DNA of 64,000 nucleotides from Bacillota bacterium (lineage in GTDB: Bacteria > Bacillota > Clostridia > Acetivibrionales > DSM-1351), in the NCBI GenBank assembly GCA_023409265.1, contig JAEYHZ010000004.1:449295-513294 (forward strand), read 5' to 3'. Positions within the stretch are counted from its first letter, which is position 1; every line of letters starts with the position of its first letter. A program made the translations under genes and the position numbers. Shown here piece after piece: positions 17,911 to 26,158 of the stretch. The notes beneath the pieces were generated by a model that made no database searches, was not told where the DNA came from, and worked only from the letters and a program-made list of their open reading frames with translations.

Positions 17911-18549
17911 GCTCTCGCTACGCTTTAACAAATTATAGAAGTGGCTAAAGGTATTTGAGACCTCTCGTACAAAGCCAAGTTTAATGTAGAAGTCTCTACA
18001 TTCAGTATTGGCATTCCTTACAGGCTTGTAATTTTTCAGACGACCACAGTAAACCGTGTATTTATCAAGAAAATTCTGCATTTCATCAGGTACAATATTC
18101 CTTGATAAATAGCTTTGAGAAATGATTTTCCCTTTTGAAAGGGATTGAGCTACAAAATCCGAGCAGGTATAGGCCTTATAGGTATTAAATCTATACCCGA
18201 GGAAAATTCCTACTGCCGCCAGGGTATTATATATGTTCTCTTCCCGGTCATCTCTTATACCGTAAATGAACATTTTTATTTCATTAAATTGGCTGTCACT
18301 GACAGGAATTCTATATACTTTTATATAAACATCATGATTTTCCTTGCCCAGAGACAATCTTTGAGGAAATTCCTTGACAAAGCCTCCCACAAGTGGATTA
18401 GAAGCACGATACCGCGCAAAGGAATACATTTCTTCCCAACCTTCTGTCAGACTTATTGACGAATGGTTAAAGCAGCTTCTGGTGAATACTCTTATAATCT
18501 TACCCATCATTGTAGGAGTAGCGGATAATATAACATATATATTTTTCAC
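17899..18549 (-). CDS. Probable permuted papain/NlpC-P60-like cysteine hydrolase
   Basis: 216 residues, no gene name recognised. The order His29 (FNHSSISL), then a hydrophobic core, then YTCSDFVAQSL with Cys129 is that of circularly permuted NlpC/P60 (YiiX-like) enzymes, in which the catalytic His precedes the Cys. No signal peptide, so a cytosolic role. The C-terminal ~50 residues (after NYKPVRN) are unlike this fold. Start codon is GTG, 6 nt after GGAGG. Monocistronic. The fold assignment rests on motif order only. Confidence 0.55.
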   Translation of the reverse strand: MKNIYVILSATPTMMGKIIRVFTRSCFNHSSISLTEGWEEMYSFARYRASNPLVGGFVKEFPQRLSLGKENHDVYIKVYRIPVSDSQFNEIKMFIYGIRDDREENIYNTLAAVGIFLGYRFNTYKAYTCSDFVAQSLSKGKIISQSYLSRNIVPDEMQNFLDKYTVYCGRLKNYKPVRNANTECRDFYIKLGFVREVSNTFSHFYNLLKRSESSSI

Positions 18550-18660
18550 AATATTCCTCCATTTTAAATGGTTCTATAATAAGGGCTTTAAATACCCGTT
18601 GTATTACATAATAATATACGCCTTATGATACTCAAATGTATGATGTTCATTAATGATGCC

Positions 18661-19356
18661 TTAGAACAATCCCAGATTATACATTATTGTTGCAATAATG
18701 ACAGTAACCAGCCCCGCAAGACCTATTGCAAGACCACTCATTGCACCCTCGGTTTCACCCATCTCCACTGCTTTTGTTGTCCCGAGCGCGTGAGCTGATG
18801 TTCCGATTGCAATACCTTTTGCTGTTTTATCAGAAATTCTGAATACCTTTAATATTGTCTGTGCGAAAACAGCTCCTACAATCCCTGTTATGATAATAGC
18901 AGCAACAGTAACTGAAGGAATTCCTTTCAGCTGTGTTGCAAGTTCTATACCCAAAGGTGTAGTTATGGATTTAGGTATAAGTGACGCCAGTAATTCCTTC
19001 GGCAGGTTAAAGGCCTTACCCAGCAGCCAGATGCTGATAATGGCAGTTAAACTGCCCACAAGTACACCACCAATTATTGCAATATAATCCTTCTTCAGCG
19101 AGTTAATGTTCTTATAAAGAGGTACAGCAAGGATTACAGTAGCAGGAGTTAAAAACATGGAGATAAAGTCCCCACCTTTTTTATAATCTTCCAGTGGAAT
19201 TTTTAAAAGGATCAGAAGCCCAATAACCATGAGGATAGCCAGCATCAGAGGATTAAATAGAGCAATCTTTGATTTTTTATTAATAAAAATTCCAATCTCA
19301 TATGCCAGTATTGATATTAATAAAGCGAAAATAGGTGTAGCCATAATTTCCTTCAT
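18661..19356 (-). CDS. lrgB: LrgB/CidB family membrane protein
   Basis: Partner of LrgA, in the family linked to control of murein hydrolase export, overflow metabolism and pyruvate uptake. 231 residues, mostly hydrophobic, with the conserved GTSAHALGTTKAVEMGE motif and LIPKSITTPLGIELA. The frame is open 25 codons upstream, but those codons lie within lrgA; the ATG at 19356 sits behind GGGAGGAAAGCAAG and overlaps the lrgA stop by 4 bp. Last gene of uvrB-lrgA-lrgB. Confidence 0.9.
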   Translation of the reverse strand: MKEIMATPIFALLISILAYEIGIFINKKSKIALFNPLMLAILMVIGLLILLKIPLEDYKKGGDFISMFLTPATVILAVPLYKNINSLKKDYIAIIGGVLVGSLTAIISIWLLGKAFNLPKELLASLIPKSITTPLGIELATQLKGIPSVTVAAIIITGIVGAVFAQTILKVFRISDKTAKGIAIGTSAHALGTTKAVEMGETEGAMSGLAIGLAGLVTVIIATIMYNLGLF

Positions 19357-19703
19357 CTTGCTTTCCTCCCCTTTATCAACTGAACCGTTAAGCCGGTAAC
19401 AACCATAACCAAAACAGTTGTAACAAGGCATATCACCAGGATAGGAATCAGGTTCCTGCTTAGAATACCAAAGTACGCCAGCAGGCCCACTCCTGAAGGT
19501 ATAAAAAAGAAAGCCAGATGATCCAGTAAAAATTTGCTGATTTCATCAATCATCTCAAGTTTTATAACTCCGGTTATCAGTAAAATAAAAAGCAATACCA
19601 TACCTATGATACTGCCTGGGAGCGGAACATGTACTACTTTATTCAGAACTTCCCCAATAAAGCAAATAATCAGTATAATTAAGAACTGCCTTAGTAATTT
19701 CAT
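19353..19703 (-). CDS. lrgA: LrgA/CidA family holin-like protein
   Basis: 116 residues with four hydrophobic segments and the family's PLPGSIIGMVLLFILL and FFIPSGVGLLAYF signatures. Acts in the membrane with LrgB. The ATG overlaps the uvrB TGA (ATGA) and its stop overlaps lrgB, so all three genes appear translationally coupled. Confidence 0.9.
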   Translation of the reverse strand: MKLLRQFLIILIICFIGEVLNKVVHVPLPGSIIGMVLLFILLITGVIKLEMIDEISKFLLDHLAFFFIPSGVGLLAYFGILSRNLIPILVICLVTTVLVMVVTGLTVQLIKGRKAR

Positions 19704-21688
19704 TTTGACCCCGTATTCTTTTTCAGTCCATCAATCTTGTCTCTTAATTCTGCTGCACGTTCAAACTGGAGATCGGCAGCAGCCTGCTTCATCTCTTTCT
19801 GGAGCTTGATAATAAGGTTTTCAAGTTCCTCAGCAGACATAAGATTTGGTTTTTCCTTACCAGTATAATATGTTTCTCCGTCTTCTGCAACCTTTGTAGC
19901 CTCAATTAAGTCACGAACCGACTTTTGTATGGTGGTAGGAACAATACCATGAGCCTTGTTGAAATCCATCTGCAGCTGTCTTCTTCTGTTAGTTTCGCTG
20001 ATTGCTCTATTCATGGAACCTGTAATATTGTCAGCATACATTATAACCTTACCTTCCGAGTTACGGGCAGCTCTACCGATTGTCTGAATCAGTGAGGTTT
20101 CTGATCTGAGGAAACCCTCCTTGTCAGCATCAAGTATAGCGACAAGCGAAACTTCAGGTATGTCCAAACCTTCTCTGAGCAGGTTTATACCGATCAGTAC
20201 GTCAAAGACTCCCAGTCGTAAATCCCTGATAATTTCCATTCTCTCAAAGGTAGCCACATCCGAATGAAGATATTTAACCTTTATATCAAGCTCTTTCATA
20301 TAATCTGTCAGGTCTTCAGCCATCTTTTTGGTCAGAGTTGTAACCAGTACTCTCTGTCCTTTTTGAGCTCTGGTATTAATTTCTCCAATAAGGTCATCGA
20401 TCTGTCCCTTAACAGGCCTGATTATTATTTCGGGATCTATCAGTCCTGTAGGTCTGATTATCTGTTCGACTATCTTTGAAGAATGCTCTCTCTCATATGC
20501 AGCCGGAGTAGCACTGACATACACAACCTGATTTACACGTTCCTCAAACTCATGAAACTTAAGAGGCCTGTTATCAAAGGCTGAGGGTAATCTGAAACCA
20601 TACTCTACCAGGGACTCCTTTCTTGACCTGTCACCATTGTACATTGCTCCAACTTGGGAAACGGTGACATGGGACTCATCAATAACCAATAGATAGTCAT
20701 CTGGAAAATAATCCATCAGTGTGAAGGGTGAACTCCCCGGTTCTCTTCCGCTTATATGTCTTGAATAATTTTCTATACCTTGACAGAACCCGATTTCAGA
20801 CATCATCTCAAGGTCATACCGGGTTCTTTGCTCCAGTCTTTGTGCTTCAAGAAGTCTTCCCTCCATCTTCAGTTGTTCAAGCCGTTCTTCAAGTTCTTTC
20901 TCAATAGTGACCATTGCTTTTTCCATTTTAGGCCTTGTGGTTGCATAGTGGGACGCAGGAAATACGGCAATATGAGATCTGTTCCCTTTTATTTCACCTG
21001 TCAGGTAATCAACCTCTGTGATCCTCTCAATTTCATCTCCAAAAAATTCTACTCTCAGTACCATCTCTGAGCTATTGGCAGGGAAAATCTCAAGAACATC
21101 TCCCCTTGCTCTGAAGCGTCCTCTTCTGAAGTCAATCTCATTTCTTTCATATTGTATGTCTACAAGCTTTCTGATTATCTCATCCCTGTCCTTTTGCATC
21201 CCTACACGCAGCGACAGCATAAGGTCGGTATAGTCTTCAGGGTCACCCAGACCATAAATACAGGAAACGCTGGCCACAATTATAACATCTCTTCTTTCAA
21301 AGAGCGCAGCAGTAGCAGAGTGGCGCAGTTTATCTATTTCCTCGTTTACAGAGGAGTCCTTTTCAATATAAGTATCTGTAGAAGGAATGTACGCTTCAGG
21401 TTGATAATAATCATAATAACTAACGAAATACTCAACAACATTGTTTGGGAAGAATTCCTTAAATTCACTGCACAACTGCGCCGCAAGGGTTTTATTGTGC
21501 GCAATAACAAGCGTAGGTTTCTGAACCTGCTCTATTACTTTAGCTACAGTGTAGGTTTTACCCGACCCGGTAACACCAAGCAACGTTTGATGTTTTCGGC
21601 CTTCCAGTATTCCCTTGGTTAATTCTTCTATGGCAACAGGCTGATCGCCTTTAGGGTTATATTCTGAAATCACTTCAAATCTATTCAT
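19700..21688 (-). CDS. uvrB: UvrABC nucleotide excision repair subunit B
   Basis: Damage-verifying helicase-like subunit of nucleotide excision repair. 662 residues, the normal length. Walker A GVTGSGKT (38-45), beta-hairpin FVSYYDYYQPEAYIP (near 90), DESHVT motif, helicase motif VI QTIGRAARNSEG, and a C-terminal UVR domain (LQKEMKQAAADLQFERAAELRD) that contacts UvrC. AGGAGG lies before the ATG. uvrA and uvrC are not in the window; instead lrgA follows with a 4-bp overlap. Confidence 0.97.
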   Translation of the reverse strand: MNRFEVISEYNPKGDQPVAIEELTKGILEGRKHQTLLGVTGSGKTYTVAKVIEQVQKPTLVIAHNKTLAAQLCSEFKEFFPNNVVEYFVSYYDYYQPEAYIPSTDTYIEKDSSVNEEIDKLRHSATAALFERRDVIIVASVSCIYGLGDPEDYTDLMLSLRVGMQKDRDEIIRKLVDIQYERNEIDFRRGRFRARGDVLEIFPANSSEMVLRVEFFGDEIERITEVDYLTGEIKGNRSHIAVFPASHYATTRPKMEKAMVTIEKELEERLEQLKMEGRLLEAQRLEQRTRYDLEMMSEIGFCQGIENYSRHISGREPGSSPFTLMDYFPDDYLLVIDESHVTVSQVGAMYNGDRSRKESLVEYGFRLPSAFDNRPLKFHEFEERVNQVVYVSATPAAYEREHSSKIVEQIIRPTGLIDPEIIIRPVKGQIDDLIGEINTRAQKGQRVLVTTLTKKMAEDLTDYMKELDIKVKYLHSDVATFERMEIIRDLRLGVFDVLIGINLLREGLDIPEVSLVAILDADKEGFLRSETSLIQTIGRAARNSEGKVIMYADNITGSMNRAISETNRRRQLQMDFNKAHGIVPTTIQKSVRDLIEATKVAEDGETYYTGKEKPNLMSAEELENLIIKLQKEMKQAAADLQFERAAELRDKIDGLKKNTGSK

Positions 21689-21751
21689 GAAGCCTCCTAA
21701 GCTATTTACTCTCTGGACTTTTTATGCATAATTAAATTATAGCATATAAAA

Positions 21752-21784
21752 AAACAAAATCAAACGTATGTTTGATTTTGTTTT
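21752..21784 (-). terminator. Terminator after mntP
   Basis: A perfect 15-bp stem, AAAACAAAATCAAAC with GTTTGATTTTGTTTT, and a 4-nt loop, T-rich on the minus strand. It separates mntP from uvrB. Confidence 0.8.
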
Positions 21785-21811
21785 TGGAATATATTTCATA
21801 TCCGGTTATTC

Positions 21812-22378
21812 TTATTGAAAAAACATGTGCTCAATAAATATTTTCAAACCTATGGCAATAAGTATGATACCGCCGGCAATACCGGCTCTTTTGCCCAGAA
21901 GATTGCCAAATCTCTTGGCAACTAGAATAGCAATGGTACAACAGATAAAGGTTATAGCACTTATTATGGCTATTGAATAAAAAATATTGACGTTTAGTGC
22001 TGAGAGGCCCACTCCCACAGCCAACGCATCGATGCTGGTTGCAATTGCCTGAACGAATAACAGTCTGAAGGTCAGTGCAAAAAGCGAGCACTCCTGCTCA
22101 ATCTCAGCTTTTATAGCTTCATGCAGCATCTTCCCACCTATAATTGACAGCAGCCCGAATGCTATCCAGTGATCAAACCTGTTGATTACCGATTCAAAGT
22201 TATTGGCTGCGAAATATCCTATCAAAGGCATTATTCCCTGAAATAAAGCAAACATAAGAGCCATCTGGAGTATATGTTTTATAGTTATTTTATTTATACA
22301 AAGAGAGTTTGATATGGATACTGCCGAAGCATCCATCGATAACCCTATAGCTAAAAGTATGAGTTCGGTAATTGCCAT
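21812..22378 (-). CDS. mntP: MntP-type manganese efflux pump
   Basis: 188 residues with six hydrophobic helices. The two acidic membrane motifs of the MntP/YebN family are present: GLSMDASAVSIS (Asp16) in helix 1 and IATSIDALAVGVG in helix 4. Exports Mn2+ from the cytosol. GGAGAC precedes the ATG. A 278-bp upstream leader with GC-rich foldable segments suggests RNA-level control, but it is not a recognisable yybP-ykoY manganese riboswitch. Confidence 0.88.
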   Translation of the reverse strand: MAITELILLAIGLSMDASAVSISNSLCINKITIKHILQMALMFALFQGIMPLIGYFAANNFESVINRFDHWIAFGLLSIIGGKMLHEAIKAEIEQECSLFALTFRLLFVQAIATSIDALAVGVGLSALNVNIFYSIAIISAITFICCTIAILVAKRFGNLLGKRAGIAGGIILIAIGLKIFIEHMFFQ

Positions 22379-22656
22379 ACTAGTCTCCTAACAATACATG
22401 TATATTATCAGCTTAAAAACTTCCGTATCTATAGACGGTAAGCAAAACAAACTTATTTCTGCGGAACATAATCCGCTGCCGGAGGGGAATCCCTTTTTCC
22501 AACCCCCGTGTTCAGGAATTATTTATTAACTATAAAAAAATCTTATATCACTAATTATATTCTTAATAAACCCGCATAATTTCCTTTACATCAAAAAACA
22601 GGAACCATTCCGATATCACTCAAAGTGACTGCTGAAATGAGCCCCCGCTTATTTCC
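22379..22656 (-). other. Non-coding leader between trpS and mntP
   Basis: AT-rich except for a block at 22440-22515 that can fold on the minus strand (GCGGATTATGTTCCGC; GGGATTCCCC) and a second small hairpin, CCGTCTATAGATACGG, 45 bp before mntP. No family recognised and no clear trpS terminator. Confidence 0.4.
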
Positions 22657-23667
22657 TTATCCTCTTGGCAACAATCCAATTTTTCTTTGAACCTTGGAAA
22701 GAGTCTTTCTTGCCATGTAAGCTGCTTTTTCCGAATTCTCCTTCAAAATGGAATTAAGATAATCCTTGTTTGAAGTAAGTTCGTTGTACCTCTGTTGTAC
22801 GGGCTTTAACATTTCAGCAACAGATTGACCAGTCATCTCTTTAAGATCACCGTAGGACCTTCCGTCAAATTCCTTTTCAATTTCTGAGAAAGTCTTGCCT
22901 GTTACAGCAGAATATATACTTATCAGATTACTGACGCCGGGTTTATTTACCTCATCATATCTGATTTCACGCTCGGAATCGGTAACGGCTCTCTTGAATT
23001 TGCGCAGTATTGCGTCTTCGGTATCAAGTATAAATACATAAGAATTTTCATTTTCATCAGATTTGGACATTTTCTTTTCAGGTTCCTGAAGGCTCATTAT
23101 CTTTGCGCCTATCTTTGGAATATAAGGTTCAGGAATTGTAAATGTATCTCCATAAACATTGTTAAATCTTTCAGCTATATCCCTGGTTATTTCCAGATGC
23201 TGCTTCTGGTCTTGTCCAATTGGTACAAGATCAGTCTGGTATAATAATATATCAGCCGCCATCAGTACGGGATATGTGAATAATCCGGCATTTATATTGT
23301 CGGCATGCTTGGCCGATTTATCCTTAAACTGGGTCATTCTGTTCAACTCACCCATATAGGTGTAACAATTTAAAATCCAAGCCAGTTCAGAGTGCGCACT
23401 TACATGTGATTGCAAAAACAGGATAGACTTTTGAGGATCAAGTCCGCAGGCCATATACAGGGCCAGTAGATTCAGACTTCTCTGTCGCAATTCCGCGGGT
23501 TTCTGTCTGACTGTAAGGGTATGGAGGTCAACAACACAATACAAGCATTCAAATTCCTCCTGCATCGGAATCCAGTTTTTAATTGCTCCGAGGTAATTGC
23601 CTATTGTAAGGTTTCCTGAGGGTTGAACCCCACTGAATATCCTTTTCTTTTGTTCTGTCTGTTCCAT
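22657..23667 (-). CDS. trpS: Tryptophanyl-tRNA synthetase
   Basis: Class I aminoacyl-tRNA synthetase. 336 residues. The HIGH-equivalent is PSGNLTIGNYLG (16-27), KMSKS is in EPEKKMSKSDEN (about 196), and tryptophan-pocket segments PVLMAADILLYQTDLVPIG are present. The last residues LSKVQRKIGLLPRG match the bacterial type. No T-box leader precedes it; the upstream gap is short and lacks the conserved AGGGTGGNACCGCG. Confidence 0.96.
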   Translation of the reverse strand: MEQTEQKKRIFSGVQPSGNLTIGNYLGAIKNWIPMQEEFECLYCVVDLHTLTVRQKPAELRQRSLNLLALYMACGLDPQKSILFLQSHVSAHSELAWILNCYTYMGELNRMTQFKDKSAKHADNINAGLFTYPVLMAADILLYQTDLVPIGQDQKQHLEITRDIAERFNNVYGDTFTIPEPYIPKIGAKIMSLQEPEKKMSKSDENENSYVFILDTEDAILRKFKRAVTDSEREIRYDEVNKPGVSNLISIYSAVTGKTFSEIEKEFDGRSYGDLKEMTGQSVAEMLKPVQQRYNELTSNKDYLNSILKENSEKAAYMARKTLSKVQRKIGLLPRG

Positions 23668-23837
23668 GAAAACACATCCTTAAACAAATATTATTAATAT
23701 GTATGCTATTCAAAAAAATTCATTATGCGTAAATCATAACGGAATTTTCAAAAAACTTGCTTTTGATACATGTAAAAAACACCATACAAATGATTTTATC
23801 ATTAAAATAACAGTAATAACAAGGTATTTGCACATAT

Positions 23838-24011
23838 TTATTTAGATATTCTGTCCTTCTTCGAATAGGAAATAAATACCAGCAAGAATCCAAGACCTGC
23901 TATAAAAAAATACATTGCAACTTTGGTACTACCTGCTGCATATTTCAAAGCTGAAAATCCCCATAAAACAATAGTAAAAAAAATACTTCCCATCCTCATA
24001 ATTTTATTCAT
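23838..24011 (-). CDS. Small two-helix membrane protein
   Basis: 57 residues, unrecognised. Two hydrophobic segments (about 9-24 and 31-48) flank a short loop, and the C-terminus is basic (YSKKDRISK). The frame is open further upstream to 24083, but the ATG at 24011 lies 10 nt after GGAGG and downstream of a terminator hairpin that would interrupt a longer form. It may share a transcript with trpS. Confidence 0.5.
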   Translation of the reverse strand: MNKIMRMGSIFFTIVLWGFSALKYAAGSTKVAMYFFIAGLGFLLVFISYSKKDRISK

Positions 24012-24035
24012 AATAGTGAATCCTCCAACACTAAA

Positions 24036-24070
24036 GAAAAAATGGCGGTCGGTTCTGTTCCGGCCACCAT
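24036..24070 (-). terminator. Terminator of the nucleoside importer operon
   Basis: On the minus strand TGGTGGCCGG and CCGACCGCCA form a GC-rich stem (one mismatch) with loop AACAGAA, followed by TTTTTTCTTT. 65 bp after the last permease gene. Confidence 0.8.
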
Positions 24071-24134
24071 AATATTTTATCACAGGAACAAATTCAAAGT
24101 AACTTGAGTTCCCTAAATCTTTAGTCCCATTTTA

Positions 24135-25079
24135 TCATCTGTCTTCTCTAAAATATGGTTCCCCCAATGCTTTGGGTGCACGATTTTCCTTTGACTTCTT
24201 TAATGAAATCATGATAAGGACAACAATGGTAGCCAGATATGGCAGCATATCAAATATACTCTGTGGAATGGGCACATGGCTCTGCAGGTACAAGCCCAGA
24301 ATACTTAATCCACCGAAGAAATAAGCACCCAGCATTGATTTGTATGGATTCCAGGTTACAAATATAACAAGAGCCACTGCTATCCAACCTCTTCCGCCTG
24401 TAACGGCATCCTGCCAGGAAGGCACAGCCACAAGAGACAGGTATCCGCCTCCAAGGCCGGCCAAAGCTCCTCCGATTAAAATGTGAATATATTTGTATAA
24501 AGTAATGTTTATTCCCGCGGTATCTGCCGCTCCAGGGTTTTCACCTATAGTTCTCAGATTCAGACCTGTTCTGGACTTATATAAATAAATACCGGACACA
24601 ATGGCTACGGCAAAACCCGCATACACCAGTATATCCTGATTAAATAAAACCGGCCCCAGAACAGGAATATCACTCAAAAATGGTATTTTTACAGCCTTAA
24701 AAACAGATTTTATTGACTCAGGCAATGCTTCACCTACCAGCTTTTGCCCTACAAAGCTTGAAAAGCCTGTTCCAAATATGGTTAGGGATAATCCTGAAAC
24801 AATCTGGTTTGCTCTTAAGGTAATTGTGAGGAAAGCAAAAACCAGTGCCCCACAGGCTCCGGCTGCAAGAGAAGCTGCAACTCCCAGTAATGGGCTTCCG
24901 GTTGACAAACCCACACTAAAGCCCATTACCGCACCCATCAGCATCATACCCTCAACTCCAAGATTGAGATTTCCCACCTTTTCAGAGAAAATTTCTCCCA
25001 AGGTCGCAAACAGTAAAGGGGTTCCAGCTCTGACAGCATCAATTAAAACAAAGGTTAAAACACTCAAAACAGCCTCCAT
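24135..25079 (-). CDS. nupQ: Nucleoside/BMP-type ABC transporter permease 2
   Basis: Inner-membrane permease of a BMP-type purine nucleoside importer. 314 residues with about eight to nine hydrophobic segments and the family sequences TPLLFATLGEIFSEKVGNLNLGVEGMML and GENPGAADTAGINI. The ATG overlaps the stop of the previous permease by one base (TAATG). Last gene of the importer. Confidence 0.88.
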   Translation of the reverse strand: MEAVLSVLTFVLIDAVRAGTPLLFATLGEIFSEKVGNLNLGVEGMMLMGAVMGFSVGLSTGSPLLGVAASLAAGACGALVFAFLTITLRANQIVSGLSLTIFGTGFSSFVGQKLVGEALPESIKSVFKAVKIPFLSDIPVLGPVLFNQDILVYAGFAVAIVSGIYLYKSRTGLNLRTIGENPGAADTAGINITLYKYIHILIGGALAGLGGGYLSLVAVPSWQDAVTGGRGWIAVALVIFVTWNPYKSMLGAYFFGGLSILGLYLQSHVPIPQSIFDMLPYLATIVVLIMISLKKSKENRAPKALGEPYFREDR

Positions 25080-26158
25080 TATGCAGCCTCCTTTACTTTT
25101 GCAGAATCTGTTTTATCTTTCAGAACCAATTTATACTGAATAAAAAATTCACTGCCAAGAACAAAGAACAATATCAAACCCTGAATAAGCTGTGCCGCAG
25201 ATGCAGGAATCTGAAAAGCGGTCTGAATAAAAGTACCACCCTGCTGAAGTACAGCAAATAAAAAACAGACAACAACAATCAACGGTGCACTCAAGCTAGC
25301 CAGCCAGGTGGTAATAATAGCTGTGTACCCTACTCCGTTGGCCACCTGATAAGTCAGTGTCCCATTTACTCCCGACACCTGAAACATTCCAACAAGACCG
25401 CAGATTGCACCACTCAGGAAAAGTGAAGATAAAATAATTTTCTTAACATTCATACCGGCATATCTGGCTGTATTTTCACTTTCCCCTATTACCTGTATTT
25501 CATAACCACGTTTTGTTTTGTTAATAAAGATATACATTACAATAACCAAAACTATTGCCAGTATCCATCCTATATGAATACCAAAAAGTTTTGGCATCAG
25601 TGTATTGTCCTTAAACATAGCTATCTTCCCAAAGCCAAGAGCTTTCGGATCCTTCCAGGGACCATACTGTAAATAATTGATCCACTTTATAGCTATATAA
25701 TTCATCATCAGAGTAAATAAGGTTTCGTTTGTACCGAACTGGGCTTTAAAAAACGCTGGAATAAGTGCCCATAAACCTCCTGCCACCAGTGCTGCCACCA
25801 TCATCAGAGGGATCAGAACTACTGCAGGCAGCTGGTTGAAAAACAAAGCAAAATACGAAGCTCCAAAGGCACCCATTATGATCTGACCTTCAGCACCGAT
25901 ATTCCAGAACTTCATTCTGAAGGCAACTGAAATACCTAAAGAGGTGACCACTAGAGGAATAGTTTTTATTATTGCTTCCTTAAATCTGTAGGCAGAACCA
26001 AAGGAACCATCAAGCATTGATAAATAGACCTTCAAAGGGTTAAAACCAAGAATCATAAGAAATATACCCGAAGTCGCCAGTGCCGCAAGTATAGCCACCA
26101 ACCTGAATATTACAGACTGTCTTTTTAATAAATCAGTACGTTTTACTACTCTGAACAT
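25079..26158 (-). CDS. nupP: Nucleoside/BMP-type ABC transporter permease 1
   Basis: Second permease of the same importer. 359 residues, multi-spanning, with FRMKFWNIGAEGQIIMGAFG and GESENTARYAGMNVKK, the pattern of YufP/NupP. It starts within the ATPase stop (TGATG, 1-bp overlap). Confidence 0.88.
   Translation of the reverse strand: MFRVVKRTDLLKRQSVIFRLVAILAALATSGIFLMILGFNPLKVYLSMLDGSFGSAYRFKEAIIKTIPLVVTSLGISVAFRMKFWNIGAEGQIIMGAFGASYFALFFNQLPAVVLIPLMMVAALVAGGLWALIPAFFKAQFGTNETLFTLMMNYIAIKWINYLQYGPWKDPKALGFGKIAMFKDNTLMPKLFGIHIGWILAIVLVIVMYIFINKTKRGYEIQVIGESENTARYAGMNVKKIILSSLFLSGAICGLVGMFQVSGVNGTLTYQVANGVGYTAIITTWLASLSAPLIVVVCFLFAVLQQGGTFIQTAFQIPASAAQLIQGLILFFVLGSEFFIQYKLVLKDKTDSAKVKEAA

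Noticed and set aside
21152..21622. 156-codon plus-strand ORF opposite uvrB
   Set aside because: Antisense shadow; the uvrB motifs on the other strand are unequivocal.
22379..22656. yybP-ykoY manganese riboswitch before mntP
   Set aside because: The invariant GGGGAGTAGC-type core is missing.
23668..23837. T-box leader before trpS
   Set aside because: The conserved T-box sequence is absent and the gap is too short and AT-rich.
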